Part shown: piece after piece, positions 45,906 to 55,573 of the stretch
Layout: each line of letters starts with the position of its first letter
Position numbering within the stretch: position 1 is the stretch's first letter
Origin: Candidatus Gastranaerophilales bacterium
GTDB lineage: Bacteria; Cyanobacteriota; Vampirovibrionia; Gastranaerophilales; Gastranaerophilaceae
Assembly: GCA_944324245.1 (NCBI GenBank)
Contig: CALUVO010000105.1
Location: 1-64,000 of the forward strand
DNA length: 64,000 nt
Direction: 5' to 3'
Translations under genes and position numbers: made by a program
Notes under the pieces: generated by a model
Seen by the model: the letters and a program-made list of their open reading frames with translations, nothing else
What the model was told of the DNA's origin: nothing
The model's database searches: none

Positions 45906-46072
45906 TTGCATAAATATTTATTGCAGTTATTAAGTCCACAAATTATTTTGAGGGCTTAATATTTTGTTACAATTAAAATTTTTATAGCAATATAACAATA
46001 AAAATATACTTTATATATATAAGACTAGACATTAACATTTTTAGTTTAAATAAGTAGAGGAAAAGAAAAGCC

Positions 46073-47998
46073 ATGAGTGGCAACATAAGCAGCATTAAAT
46101 ATACAGAATATACAGAGAGCTACAATCCTGCTGTTAAAGATACAGGAAAACAAAATGTTTCCAGTATCCAGCTTTTCCAGTCGACTTTAGCTAAACCTAA
46201 TACTGAATCTACTGAACAGACACAAACTGCTCAGAACAAAACTGTTGTCCAAAAAAGAAATCTTAATATATCTGAATTAGCAGACAAATATAAAGATAAT
46301 CCGTTAGGTGTATTAAATGAACTTGGTATAAACTTCACTGAAAAACAAATTAAAGAATTAGAAAAAGCCATAAAAGATGAAAAACATTTGAAAGCATTTT
46401 TAACTATTGTTGATAAAGCAAATTTGAAAGCAGAAGACATAATGGCTGCTGTAAAGAAATCAAAAGAATTTAAAAACAGCAATATCTTTAAAAGAGGTTG
46501 GAATGTTTTGAAAACTGTTTTCACTGACGGTATTTCTGAAGCAGTAGAATTAGCAAAAAGCGAAAGAGTTTATTATACAGAAAAATTAAGTGAAAATATG
46601 AGCGTAATCAGAAACGAAAGAGAAGACTTCTCTTCTGAAGGATTAGCAAATATTTCTGATATTTGTATACAAGAACCAGATATAGCTGACGATACACTGC
46701 ATTTTGTTACAACTAAATCTGAACCAGGCAAACATGTATATACGGAATCAGATGTAATATCTGCTGCTGAATTTATGCAAGATAAGCCTCAAGAAGCTGA
46801 AACATTCGTAGCTAATGCTCAGGAATTGGAATCGATAAAAGACACAAACGGAAAAATGAAATATCAAGGTTCCACAATCATAAACGTTGATAAAAGAATG
46901 GTTAACAATAAAGACTTGCAGCCAACAATGATGAAAACAGCACACAAAGCTGACATGACAGATGAATACTTAAATAACATAACTTACAATTTGGAAAAAA
47001 ATCCATATATGCAAGATGCAATTGAGTATTCTTTAAATGCAAAAAAATCTGATGGAACGGACAGATTTTCTGCAAACAGCATCAATAGTGAATCAAATCA
47101 CCTCTTAGACAAAACTTCTAACTACTGTGCAAATTATACGAATAATTTAAAAGAAATAGCACCTTATGAAAACATTAGTTCAGAAAGTATTGTAAAAGTT
47201 GCAGGTAATATTACATCACACCCAGAAACTAAAAATGATGTTATTAGACAAATTAAAAACAAGAATTTGTCAGAAAGTGAAATTGTTGCATACAGCGATA
47301 ATTTAACAAAAAATTCAGAAAAAAATAATAATCAGGCATCTCAATATAATGTAAACAAAAGCACAACAACAACTTCAAACACAACTAATACTGTTTCTAA
47401 TTCTACAGAAAATACAGTAACTGAACCCCAAAATAACAATTATGAAAACATAATAAAAAATAATAGTACTATCAAAAACACAACTGCTAATCCAATAGAA
47501 AAAGGTGAAAATAATAAACTTAAAACTATTAATTTTTCTTATTTGGAAAATTTACAAAACAGTTATATATCAGAATCAGACTATAACAGAATTTATAATT
47601 ATTTTGGTTCAATGACAGACAATCTGATTGCAAAAATAAAGAAAGATCCTAGCTTTGTAGAAGTAATAAAAGCATGTAACGGAAATAAAGTTATTATTGA
47701 AGCAGAATTAAATAATCCTGGATTAGTTGCAAAAATAAGAAGTGCAGCTAATCCCACAAATAAACAGTTAAGTGAAATTCTTAGTGTTTGTACAGATAAT
47801 AGCAGTACAAATGTAATGCTTGCCGCATTGGAAGCTTGTTCTGTAAATCAAGCAATAAAGGCAACTAGATACAGCAAAATTACGAATACTAAACAAGACG
47901 CACTCAGTATTTTAGGAAGCACTAAGAGCAACACAAATAAACAAAGTGAATTAGAACAATTATATGGCGTAGGCACAAACAGAGAATTTGTCTGCTAA
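46073..47998 (+). CDS. Unknown Asn/Thr-rich protein, 641 aa
   Basis: Soluble, without signal peptide or membrane segment. Residues 1-60 are polar and probably disordered. Residues 60-130 are helical (ISELADKYKDNPLGVLNELG, then Lys/Glu-rich). Residues 420-490 are an Asn/Thr/Ser linker. The C-terminal 130 residues look folded and helical (LENLQNSYISESDYNRIYNYF). AGAGG lies upstream of the ATG. It follows the 620-residue gene by 167 bases and may belong to the same functional group, but nothing names its role. Confidence 0.75.
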   Translation: MSGNISSIKYTEYTESYNPAVKDTGKQNVSSIQLFQSTLAKPNTESTEQTQTAQNKTVVQKRNLNISELADKYKDNPLGVLNELGINFTEKQIKELEKAIKDEKHLKAFLTIVDKANLKAEDIMAAVKKSKEFKNSNIFKRGWNVLKTVFTDGISEAVELAKSERVYYTEKLSENMSVIRNEREDFSSEGLANISDICIQEPDIADDTLHFVTTKSEPGKHVYTESDVISAAEFMQDKPQEAETFVANAQELESIKDTNGKMKYQGSTIINVDKRMVNNKDLQPTMMKTAHKADMTDEYLNNITYNLEKNPYMQDAIEYSLNAKKSDGTDRFSANSINSESNHLLDKTSNYCANYTNNLKEIAPYENISSESIVKVAGNITSHPETKNDVIRQIKNKNLSESEIVAYSDNLTKNSEKNNNQASQYNVNKSTTTTSNTTNTVSNSTENTVTEPQNNNYENIIKNNSTIKNTTANPIEKGENNKLKTINFSYLENLQNSYISESDYNRIYNYFGSMTDNLIAKIKKDPSFVEVIKACNGNKVIIEAELNNPGLVAKIRSAANPTNKQLSEILSVCTDNSSTNVMLAALEACSVNQAIKATRYSKITNTKQDALSILGSTKSNTNKQSELEQLYGVGTNREFVC

Positions 47999-48017
47999 AC
48001 CTTAAACTCAACAAGTT

Positions 48018-48605
48018 CTATCTTTTATTAAAAAATACTGCTTCAGCAAATGCTTCACCATATTCATTCTTAATTCTTAAATATCCTTCTGAATTTCTTA
48101 TACTAAGTAATTTGTCAGCAGTTGCACTTATTGTTTTAACATTGTTTGATGGCAATTTGGGTTTACTATTTCTGAAATTTTCTTCTACAACTGATTTATG
48201 AGCATTATTATTCTCAGTAGTAATTTTCTCAGATAAAATATTAAAACTACTTTCATAACATTTTTTTAAACGTTGTTCAACAGTTAGAGATTGTTTGTGT
48301 TTTCCTAATTGAGAATATTCACTATTGTTTAATTTCTCTTTTATAAAAGCATCTATTTGATTTTTAGGTAAATTTTCACCGTCAAATTTCTGAAAAATTT
48401 TATACCCGACTAGTTTTAATCTTCTTACAAAATCCGCATCATCACTATCAGGAATAGAAACTCTTGCATATCCCGTTTTGGAATTACCTATCAATCCATT
48501 TTCATATGATTCAACTAACTCTTTCAAATGTTCTTTTTTTGCAGTATTTACACCTGGCTGAGAAATAGGGATTCTGAATGTTGAGCCAAAACTAATATTT
48601 TTCAT
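48018..48605 (-). CDS. Unknown protein, 195 aa
   Basis: Soluble alpha-helical protein of unknown family. It starts with KNISFGSTFRIPISQPG, where NISFG recalls NVSFKG in the 489-residue protein at 2 kb and PVNFGNG in the 269-residue protein at 50 kb. The rest is Lys/Asn/Glu-rich, with a possible coiled coil near 100-150. GGAGAAAAC precedes the ATG. It converges on the 641-residue gene with 19 bases between. Confidence 0.7.
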   Translation of the reverse strand: MKNISFGSTFRIPISQPGVNTAKKEHLKELVESYENGLIGNSKTGYARVSIPDSDDADFVRRLKLVGYKIFQKFDGENLPKNQIDAFIKEKLNNSEYSQLGKHKQSLTVEQRLKKCYESSFNILSEKITTENNNAHKSVVEENFRNSKPKLPSNNVKTISATADKLLSIRNSEGYLRIKNEYGEAFAEAVFFNKR

Positions 48606-49112
48606 AATGTTTTCTCCATTTTTTATTATGCTAATTTAACAAATAAAAAGAAAATAATTTGTTATTAGAACAAGTATTAATTAATAATAATTAAAAAAGT
48701 TATAATAAAAAACTCATGCTAAGTTTTAAAACTGTTACTAAAGCGATAAGTTCGAACTTTTTGAGGTACAGAATCTAACCAACTTGAAGTTTATGTATCC
48801 AACCGGTAAGATTCCGAAATAAATTCGGAATGTCATTTTCAAGTTAATTGTCACTCTAGATTTATTTCAGGGCCTTATTGGTTATGAATTTAACGCAAAT
48901 TTTGTAAGATGCTGCACTTCGTAAGGACATGCTCACACAAAATTTTTAAGATCCTGAAACAAGTTCAGCATGACAAAATAATAAAAAACTCGATTCTCTT
49001 AAACCCCAGATGATTAAAGGGTTTAGCCTATTTTGAAAATTTTGGTTTAAATTATTTTTCGTCACAAACAGTGTAAACATGCATAAAAAGAGCCGAAACG
49101 CCTCGTATTTAG
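48606..49112. other. Gene-free region with palindromic repeats
   Basis: I see no ORF with a ribosome site. It holds the palindromic repeats listed at 48811-48975 and a 9-bp inverted repeat AAATTTTGT/ACAAAATTT (48897-48905/48937-48945). The surrounding 60-base stretches look like unselected DNA. Confidence 0.5.
48811..48975. repeat. Cluster of three related palindromic repeats
   Basis: Copy 1 is ATTCCGAAATAAATTCGGAA followed by TGTCA at 48811-48835. Copy 2 is GATCCTGAAACAAGTTCAGC followed by ATGACA at 48950-48975. A third, degenerate copy is on the opposite strand at 48849-48874 (GGCCCTGAAATAAATCTAG and GTGACA when read in the same direction). Stem changes CCGAA/TTCGG and CTGAA/TTCAG are paired. 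Half-copies occur near 1406 and 4370. Confidence 0.6.
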
Positions 49113-49129
49113 AAAAACTGGGCCCGGAG

Positions 49130-49183
49130 ACTCTGCCGAATAAAACAAGACTAAATGTCTTGTTTTATGAGAGGTAGAACCCC
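49130..49183 (+). repeat. Hairpin repeat, copy 2 of the ACTCTGCCGA family
   Basis: ACTCTGCCGA (49130-49139), then a perfect 12-bp stem ATAAAACAAGAC/GTCTTGTTTTAT with loop TAAAT (49140-49168), then GAGAGGTAGAACCCC ending at 49183. The stem is different from copy 1 at 4.45 kb and copy 3, but all keep pairing. Confidence 0.65.
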
Positions 49184-49219
49184 GAATTTTCGAAGAAAAT
49201 TTGCGGTTCGAATCCCATG

Positions 49220-49242
49220 AAAAAAACTCCCGAAGGAGTTTT
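49220..49242 (-). terminator. Intrinsic terminator of the tRNA gene
   Basis: On the minus strand AAAACTCC-TTCG-GGAGTTTT is followed by three more T, giving a seven-T run. It starts 6 bases after the tRNA 3' end. Confidence 0.9.
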
Positions 49243-49248
49243 AAAAAC

Positions 49249-49320
<72 letters not shown>

Positions 49321-49371
49321 GTGGCTTTATATTCAATTTTATTACGGGACTGCTTGCGGTAGCTGCGCTAC

Positions 49372-49419
49372 CTTCCTCTCCTCTGATGTAACATTTAGTC
49401 ACATCTTCGTCGGCAGAGT
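49372..49419 (-). repeat. Hairpin repeat, copy 3 of the ACTCTGCCGA family
   Basis: Read on the minus strand: ACTCTGCCGA, CGA, a stem GATGTGAC/GTTACATC (one G-U) with loop TAAAT, then GAGGAGAGGAAGGTAG. It is inverted relative to copy 2 and closes the block around the tRNA. Beyond it is a 6-bp hairpin GGTAGC/GCTACC. Confidence 0.6.
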
Positions 49420-49572
49420 GCCACAGGCCCGTGGCTACACAATGTACTCCTCTAAGCATTTGCCTAAAGAGTTAACAATACAGAATCTGTATTCATAAAC
49501 CTTATAACAATCATCTACAGGATTATGATACTTTATTAAGTTATCATTAACATACAGCATGGTCAAGTATAA

Positions 49573-50382
49573 TTATTTTTCTGATTCAGTATCCGGCATA
49601 GAATCATTTATACTTTTTAAAAATCTATAATTTTCATTAGCAGTATTGTCTCTGTATTTTGCTTCATTTAAATATCTGACTAAAACACCTGTAAACAAGA
49701 CAGGTACGACCAGTGAAGCAAATAATTTGTTTGTTTTTAATAGATCTACATGCTTTTTCAAATATTTTTCCGAAGGAAGAACAATTTTTTTGTTAATTAA
49801 AGATTTGTTCAACAAATTCTTAACTGGATTTTTAACACTTGAACTTAATCTTTCTGTAAAAGCAGGAAATTTTGAAGTAATTTTATTTTTTATAGCACTA
49901 GCACTTGTTAGTATTCCGGCAAATGCACCATACATTGCTGCAATATCAACAACAGTTGAAGCAACAGGATGATTCATATTTACATTATCAAAGAACTCTG
50001 ATTTAGAATTAACAGCACTTTTAATACCGGATATTAAAGTACCAGCAGCAAAAGCAGCAGCCCAGACAGCAGCTGTTTTTGAGCCTTTAAGAACTTTTGA
50101 AGCTAATGTTCCGTTTTTTGTAACAGTACTAGCAACAACATCTACCAAAGGTATTACCAATAATGCTTTGTATACATTCTTTGATACATTAACAAATCTC
50201 TTGTTTGGTTCTAATGCAGAATAAAACTTGATTTCTTCATCCGTCAACTTATTTATAGAAGAATTATTTTTTTTACAAGTGTTATCTTCATCAGGTTGCA
50301 ATAAGCCATTACCAAAATTTACCGGATGATTTTGATAGTTGTTAGACAAATAAAAAGTATTATTTATTTTTGAAACAGCCAT
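49573..50382 (-). CDS. Unknown membrane protein, 269 aa
   Basis: Family not recognised. The N-terminus is Asn-rich with PVNFGNG at about 20-26. Hydrophobic segments lie at about 68-85, 102-120, 145-165 and 223-242 and could span the membrane. A basic middle (RLSSSVKNPVKNLLNKSLINKK is in two parts) separates the third and fourth. AGGAAAAAAGC precedes the ATG. It resembles in layout the large membrane proteins at 2 kb and 44 kb, but I see no shared domain. Confidence 0.65.
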   Translation of the reverse strand: MAVSKINNTFYLSNNYQNHPVNFGNGLLQPDEDNTCKKNNSSINKLTDEEIKFYSALEPNKRFVNVSKNVYKALLVIPLVDVVASTVTKNGTLASKVLKGSKTAAVWAAAFAAGTLISGIKSAVNSKSEFFDNVNMNHPVASTVVDIAAMYGAFAGILTSASAIKNKITSKFPAFTERLSSSVKNPVKNLLNKSLINKKIVLPSEKYLKKHVDLLKTNKLFASLVVPVLFTGVLVRYLNEAKYRDNTANENYRFLKSINDSMPDTESEK

Positions 50383-50462
50383 GCTTTTTTCCTATATTAA
50401 AATTATACAACAGAAATATAATTTTTGTTTAAAAAATAATTTTATGTTAATTAATACTTGTT

Positions 50463-51746
50463 ATGAAAAGATATATTTTAAAGACTCAAGGTTGTAAGTC
50501 CAACCAGTTGGAATCAGTTATTATTAAAGAAAAATTAAATGATGCCGGTTATGAAGAGAGCAAAGATATAATAAATGCAGATTACTTTATCCTGAACTCC
50601 TGCTCAGTTACGTCAAATGCAGATATAGAAGCACTGAGATTTTTGCGTAATGCAAAAAACAAAAAGCCTGATATTGTTACGGTTATTACCGGCTGCAGTG
50701 CACAATTACATGCAGATGAGTTAAAAAAACATCCATATATTGACATAATTCTCGGAAACGATGATAAATTCAGTATAATTGATGCAATAAATAGTAAGAA
50801 AAACAGTGTTAAAGACATTTTTGAAATTAATTATTTTAATAATCAATTTGTGCATTTCTATAACAACACAAGAGGATATTTAAAAATTCAAGATGGCTGC
50901 AATAACCACTGCAGTTACTGTACAATTCCTCTGGCCAGAGGTAAAAGCAGAAGTAATTCTATAGATAATATAATTAAGCAAATAAGACTTTACACTGATA
51001 TCGGCATAAAAGAGGTTATTTTAACGGGTATACATATTGGTCAATGGGGACAGGATTTTACAGAGAAAAAAAATTTTTTATATATGCTTGATGCAATAGA
51101 AAATACTGATATTGTCCGCTATAGGCTAGGATCATTATACACAAATGAGATTGATGATTCTCTTCTTAATTTTTTATCAAAATCAGAAAAATTCTGTCCG
51201 CATTTTCATTTGTCACTCCAGTCTCTGACAAACAAAACGCTGCATGCAATGAACAGGCAATACAATGCAGAAAACTGCCTTTATTTAATAGAAAAAATTG
51301 ATTCGCTATTTGACATGCCATTTATAGGGAGTGATATTATTGTCGGGTTTCCCGGAGAATCAGATGAAGACTTTAATATAACAATGAATAATGTAATTAA
51401 ATCAAAATTATCAAATATACATGTTTTCCCTTATTCAGTAAGAGAAAATACCAAAGCAGCAAATATGCCGGAGCAAATTCCCGAAAAAATAAAAAACCTG
51501 AGAGCTGATAAATTAAAACTTATTGCAAAGACTAAATATTCTTCCTTTAAGAAAAGAAACTTAAACACAACAGCACAGGTGCTGATTGAAAAACGACCGG
51601 ATAAAGATACCGGTTTACTAAAAGGCGTCACAAAAAATTATCTGAATGTATACATTGATTCTAAAGACAAATCCCTATGCAATACTATTCAAAAAGTTAA
51701 AATTCTTAACACAAAAGATGAAAATTTATTTTGTACTATAATCTAA
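50463..51746 (+). CDS. mtaB: tRNA t6A37 methylthiotransferase
   Basis: Converts t6A to ms2t6A at position 37 of tRNAs reading ANN codons. The 427-residue radical SAM protein has the UPF0004 cluster cysteines C11, C47 and C78, the SAM cluster C146, C150 and C153 in DGCNNHCSYCTIPLARG, and a C-terminal TRAM-like segment. KTQGCKSNQLES marks the MtaB rather than the MiaB branch, whose members read T-x-G-C-x-x-N. The overlap with the next gene is small, and the two are likely co-transcribed. Confidence 0.9.
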   Translation: MKRYILKTQGCKSNQLESVIIKEKLNDAGYEESKDIINADYFILNSCSVTSNADIEALRFLRNAKNKKPDIVTVITGCSAQLHADELKKHPYIDIILGNDDKFSIIDAINSKKNSVKDIFEINYFNNQFVHFYNNTRGYLKIQDGCNNHCSYCTIPLARGKSRSNSIDNIIKQIRLYTDIGIKEVILTGIHIGQWGQDFTEKKNFLYMLDAIENTDIVRYRLGSLYTNEIDDSLLNFLSKSEKFCPHFHLSLQSLTNKTLHAMNRQYNAENCLYLIEKIDSLFDMPFIGSDIIVGFPGESDEDFNITMNNVIKSKLSNIHVFPYSVRENTKAANMPEQIPEKIKNLRADKLKLIAKTKYSSFKKRNLNTTAQVLIEKRPDKDTGLLKGVTKNYLNVYIDSKDKSLCNTIQKVKILNTKDENLFCTII

Positions 51747-51748
51747 GA

Positions 51749-52582
51749 ATGAAATTAAAAATACTTGTCGTCCAAAATAATGCAATAATAGGCAATAAGC
51801 AGGCAACATTAAACAATGTTGAACAGCTTATATCTAAATATAATAATCAGCATTTTGATATTATAGTGTTGCCTGAAGTTTTTGCAATCGGATGGTATTG
51901 CAAAAATTTCCCCAAAGAAGCTGAAACATTGGATAATAGTGAAACTATAAGCTTTTTAAAGAATATTGCCAAGGAGTATAAATCACTTGTAGTAGGCGGT
52001 ACTTTTATACAAAAAACTAAGGATGGTTTGTTGAAAAACACATGTCCTGTTATTAGTTCAAAAGGACAACTTGTGACTACATACGATAAAATGCATCTTT
52101 TTTCTCATAATGGCTCGGAAGAAAATAAATTTATAGCCAAAGGAAATGAACTGAAAATACTTGATTTTGGTAAAACCAAAATTGGACTATCAATTTGTTA
52201 TGACATAAGGTTTCCTGAATTATACAGAACATATTCTAAAGCTGGTGTAGAAATTTTTATTAATACAGCAGCCTGGTCAATAAACAAACCGGAACACTGG
52301 GATATTATGCATAAAGCAAGAGCAATAGAAAATCAGTGTTTTATGATTGTTGCTGACCAAACTGGAAAAATAACCGGTAATGAATACAATCTGGGACATT
52401 CTATGATTATTAATCCTTGGGGAACTGTCCTTTCTGAACTTCAATCAGAGGAGGAATGTATATATTATGAAATTGACACTGATGAAGTCAAAAAGTTAAG
52501 AGAAAAATTCCCTCTAATAAAAGACAGACGTGATATGGAGTTTACAGCATTTAAATATAAGGAGATAAAAGTTAATGAATAA
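51749..52582 (+). CDS. Carbon-nitrogen hydrolase (omega-amidase-like)
   Basis: Nitrilase-superfamily amidase. The catalytic triad is E43 in LPEVFAIGWY, K114 in TYDKMHLFSHNG, and C150 in GLSICYDIRFPELYR. The order and the YDKMHLF motif match omega-amidases such as NIT2/YafV, which hydrolyse alpha-ketoglutaramate-type amides. I start at ATG 51749, 2 bases after the mtaB stop; the frame is open to 51731. The 277-residue length is normal. The exact substrate is inferred. Confidence 0.88.
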   Translation: MKLKILVVQNNAIIGNKQATLNNVEQLISKYNNQHFDIIVLPEVFAIGWYCKNFPKEAETLDNSETISFLKNIAKEYKSLVVGGTFIQKTKDGLLKNTCPVISSKGQLVTTYDKMHLFSHNGSEENKFIAKGNELKILDFGKTKIGLSICYDIRFPELYRTYSKAGVEIFINTAAWSINKPEHWDIMHKARAIENQCFMIVADQTGKITGNEYNLGHSMIINPWGTVLSELQSEEECIYYEIDTDEVKKLREKFPLIKDRRDMEFTAFKYKEIKVNE

Positions 52583-53924
52583 AATAAAGGCTTTTATAAC
52601 AATATGTACAGCAATAATTTTAGGCTGCAGCAGCGTTAGTGCCGCAAGTCTTGATTCAATAATTAAAAAATCTGACCTTAACAAGACAGCGACGATTGCT
52701 GTTTCTGTGAAAGATACAAAAACCGGGCATGTAGTATACGAATACAATGAACATAAATATATGAATCCGGCTTCAGTATTAAAAATTTTTACAATGAAAA
52801 CCGCTTATGATGAACTGGGACAAGATTATAGTTTTCAAACATCTGTATATGCAGATAATAAGAACAATTTATATATAAAGTTAAGTGCAGATCCATCTTT
52901 GTCATCAACTGCACTTAAGACTTTATTATCAAATGTAAAAGAAAATTACAAAAAACCCGTCCAAGATATAATTATTGATTCTACAGTAATAGATAATAAA
53001 CAGTGGGGAACAGGCTGGATGTGGGATGATGATACAAATCCGCTGTTGCCAAAGTATTCACCATACTCCGTGAATGAAAATAAAATAGATTTAACAATTA
53101 CACCGCAGAAAAACGGCAGACAACCTGAAATAAAAAATAAAAGCAACTATCCAATAACAATTGTTAATCTTTTGAAATATGGAAACAATAATTCTATAAA
53201 TTTAGAAAGAACCCCGTGGATAAGCGGTGATATGACATATATCACAGGAACAATAAAAACATCAGCACATATTGTTCTGCCTGTTTCGTCACCTCAAAGA
53301 CATTTTATAAATGTATTAAATAATACATTAAATTCAACAGGTATCAAGTATAAAGGAACAATAAAAACTGCCCAGATGCCGGCAAATGTTGTTAAAATAG
53401 CGTCTATTTCAAGTGAACCTTTGAATGAACTTATTGCAAATACATTAAAAAATAGTAATAATTTCTATTCAGAAATGGTATTTAAAGCAGCCGGAGGACA
53501 CAATACAAAGTCACAGGGTACAACACAAAAAGCAATAGATTTGTTTAATTCAACATATTCTGATATAAAATCTGACACACCGGTAATTGTCGATGCTTGC
53601 GGGATATCCAGAAATGACTTAATAACTGCAGACTGGATTACAGAAGCATTAAATAAAATTTACAAAGAAAAAGATTCTGAAGAATATATTTCACTATTAG
53701 CAAAGCCTATAGAGGGTACTCTCTCTGACAGATTGCTTAATATAAGTCTGAAACTGAGAGCAAAAACAGGTACAGCAAGCGGAATAAGTACTATTGCGGG
53801 CTATATCAATACAAAATCAGATAAAAAATACAGTTTTGCAATACTTATACAAAATCATAACTCATCAGTACTTGATGTAAAGAAATTTGAAGATGAATTA
53901 ATTAATGAAATTTATAAAATGTAA
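52575..53924 (+). CDS. dacB: D-alanyl-D-alanine carboxypeptidase/endopeptidase (PBP4 type, S13)
   Basis: Trims or cleaves peptidoglycan cross-links in the periplasm. A signal peptide (about 1-24, ending VSAA) is followed by the catalytic S67-x-x-K70 in NPASVLKIF, the SRN motif in ACGISRNDL and the KTG triad in RAKTGTASG. The 449-residue protein includes the extra domains between the first two motifs typical of PBP4. AAGGAG lies before the ATG, which is inside the end of the amidase gene (8-base overlap). Confidence 0.9.
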   Translation: MNKIKAFITICTAIILGCSSVSAASLDSIIKKSDLNKTATIAVSVKDTKTGHVVYEYNEHKYMNPASVLKIFTMKTAYDELGQDYSFQTSVYADNKNNLYIKLSADPSLSSTALKTLLSNVKENYKKPVQDIIIDSTVIDNKQWGTGWMWDDDTNPLLPKYSPYSVNENKIDLTITPQKNGRQPEIKNKSNYPITIVNLLKYGNNNSINLERTPWISGDMTYITGTIKTSAHIVLPVSSPQRHFINVLNNTLNSTGIKYKGTIKTAQMPANVVKIASISSEPLNELIANTLKNSNNFYSEMVFKAAGGHNTKSQGTTQKAIDLFNSTYSDIKSDTPVIVDACGISRNDLITADWITEALNKIYKEKDSEEYISLLAKPIEGTLSDRLLNISLKLRAKTGTASGISTIAGYINTKSDKKYSFAILIQNHNSSVLDVKKFEDELINEIYKM

Positions 53925-54033
53925 TTAGACTAAATATATTAGGTTTTTTTAAAAAAGTTATTATATAATAAAAATATAATAGATTGACATAAATAAAAAT
54001 ATTATTAAAAGATAAATAAAAGGATATAGAGGT

Positions 54034-54774
54034 ATGAAACTAAAAAAATTAATTATCGGATTAGCAATATTTTCAATTATAGGTGCATCTGCAGCATTTG
54101 CACAGCAGACACCTGATTCTGCAATTAGAGGGCTAATTAATTTATATAAAGGTCAAAACTACATTGGATGCATAAATGCTTCTGATAAAATTATCGAGCA
54201 AAATCCATCAAATATATTTGCATACTATTATAAAGGTCTTGCTTATGTACAACTTGGAAAAACAGAAGAAGCAACAAAAGCATTTGAACAGGTTATCAGC
54301 TTAAATAGCAACGCAACACTTGTAGAATATGCACAAAAAGCAAATTCATGCATCAGCAATCCAGAAGATTGCAATAAATATGAAAAAGAAGTTAGTGAAC
54401 TTGATTCATTTATAAAATCAGGTAAATTTTACTCTGAAACAGTACAAACAGAAGTTAACAAAAAGAAATTAGACAGGATTAAAGAAAATATAAATGATGA
54501 ATTAGGTCCCAAAAAAGGAGAAATGCCATCAAATGAAGAAATTGCCAATGCTGTAAAAACTCTTGCAAAATTAGGTATAAATCCGCTTGCAGGAATAGGT
54601 TCAAACTATTCTAATCCACAGATGATGGAAATGAGTATGCTTCTGGGAAACAATTCTTACAACAACCCTAATATGAATATGATGCCAATGTTATTAATGA
54701 ATCAGAATAACAACGGACAGATGTCACCTGAACTTATTCAGACAATGATGATGTCACAAATGCCTGCTTTGTAA
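54034..54774 (+). CDS. Secreted TPR-like protein, 246 aa
   Basis: A signal peptide KLKKLIIGLAIFSIIGASAAFA with cleavage near AFA-QQ is followed by at least one TPR (FAYYYKGLAYVQLGKTEEATKAF) and a Lys/Glu-rich helical region. Residues 195-246 are Met/Asn/Gln-rich (MMEMSMLL, NPNMNMMPMLLMNQ). A periplasmic scaffold is likely. It lies between dacB and fliW on the same strand; an AGGATATAGAGG stretch precedes the ATG. Confidence 0.75.
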   Translation: MKLKKLIIGLAIFSIIGASAAFAQQTPDSAIRGLINLYKGQNYIGCINASDKIIEQNPSNIFAYYYKGLAYVQLGKTEEATKAFEQVISLNSNATLVEYAQKANSCISNPEDCNKYEKEVSELDSFIKSGKFYSETVQTEVNKKKLDRIKENINDELGPKKGEMPSNEEIANAVKTLAKLGINPLAGIGSNYSNPQMMEMSMLLGNNSYNNPNMNMMPMLLMNQNNNGQMSPELIQTMMMSQMPAL

Positions 54775-54798
54775 TATTTATCTGGAACTTTATGAGAA

Positions 54799-55236
54799 AT
54801 GAATATTATTACTGAAAAATTTGGCGAAATAAGTATAGACGAAAATTTAATTTTCAATTTTATTGAACCTATTATCGGATATGACGCATTAAAGAAATAT
54901 GTACTTGTTGAACACTCAGAAAATTCAGCTTTTAAATGGCTCCAATCTGTTGAAGAACCATCTCTGGCATTTCCAGTAACATCACCGGCTTTTTTTGATA
55001 TAGACTATCAATTTGAAATACCTACAGAAAAAGCAGAAAAAATTGATTTACATTCTGTTGAATCATTAATTTCCTTAAACATAGTAACAATTCCTGCACA
55101 TAATCCGAAAAAAGCAACAATAAATCTGCTTGCACCAATTATTATAAATGCAGCAAACAGAGAGGGAATGCAGATTATATTGTCTAATTCAAATTATCCT
55201 GTTAGGTATCCTCTTTTCAAAGGCGAAACAGTATAA
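54799..55236 (+). CDS. fliW: Flagellar assembly factor FliW
   Basis: Binds CsrA and flagellin alternately, so CsrA inhibition follows flagellin level. The 145-residue protein has the FliW fold: FGEISIDENLIFNF with IGYDALKKYVLVE, FKWLQSVEEPSLAFPV and TINLLAPIIINAANREGMQII. It is followed 32 bases later by csrA, the common gene order. No flagellin or other flagellar gene is in the window. Confidence 0.92.
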   Translation: MNIITEKFGEISIDENLIFNFIEPIIGYDALKKYVLVEHSENSAFKWLQSVEEPSLAFPVTSPAFFDIDYQFEIPTEKAEKIDLHSVESLISLNIVTIPAHNPKKATINLLAPIIINAANREGMQIILSNSNYPVRYPLFKGETV

Positions 55237-55268
55237 CGGTACAGGTATTTCAACAATAGGAGATATGG

Positions 55269-55556
55269 ATGTTAGTATTAGCCAGAAAGGTCGGCGAAAA
55301 AATAATATTAAACGATAACATAGAAGTTATCGTACTTGATTCTAACCAGAATACTGTAAGAATTGGTATTAATGCGCCTAAAAATGTCACAGTATACAGA
55401 GAAGAATTGTATAAAGAAATCAAAAATGCAAACATTAGCAGTAATAGTGTTTCTACAAATTCAATGAGTGAACTGCATGATTTAATAAAAGAGAGAAAGC
55501 AATCTTTTACAAATTCAAATTATGAAAATCTGATAAATAGATTGCCTCATTCATAA
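55269..55556 (+). CDS. csrA: Carbon storage regulator CsrA
   Basis: Dimeric RNA-binding repressor of translation at GGA sites. Residues 1-55 are canonical: MLVLARKVGEKIILNDNIEV, VRIGINAPKNVTVYREELY. The 95-residue length is longer than the usual 60-70 because of a Ser/Asn-rich C-terminal tail of about 35 residues. CAATAGGAGATATGG before the ATG contains a GGAG site that could itself be bound by CsrA, as expected for autoregulation. fliW is upstream. Confidence 0.94.
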   Translation: MLVLARKVGEKIILNDNIEVIVLDSNQNTVRIGINAPKNVTVYREELYKEIKNANISSNSVSTNSMSELHDLIKERKQSFTNSNYENLINRLPHS

Positions 55557-55573
55557 ATTTAATAAATTTTGTC

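Noticed and set aside
53984-54016. TTGACA at 53984 as the -35 of a promoter for the secreted TPR gene
   Set aside because: No -10 hexamer lies at an acceptable distance (13 or 21 bases for the best candidates), so it is left unannotated.
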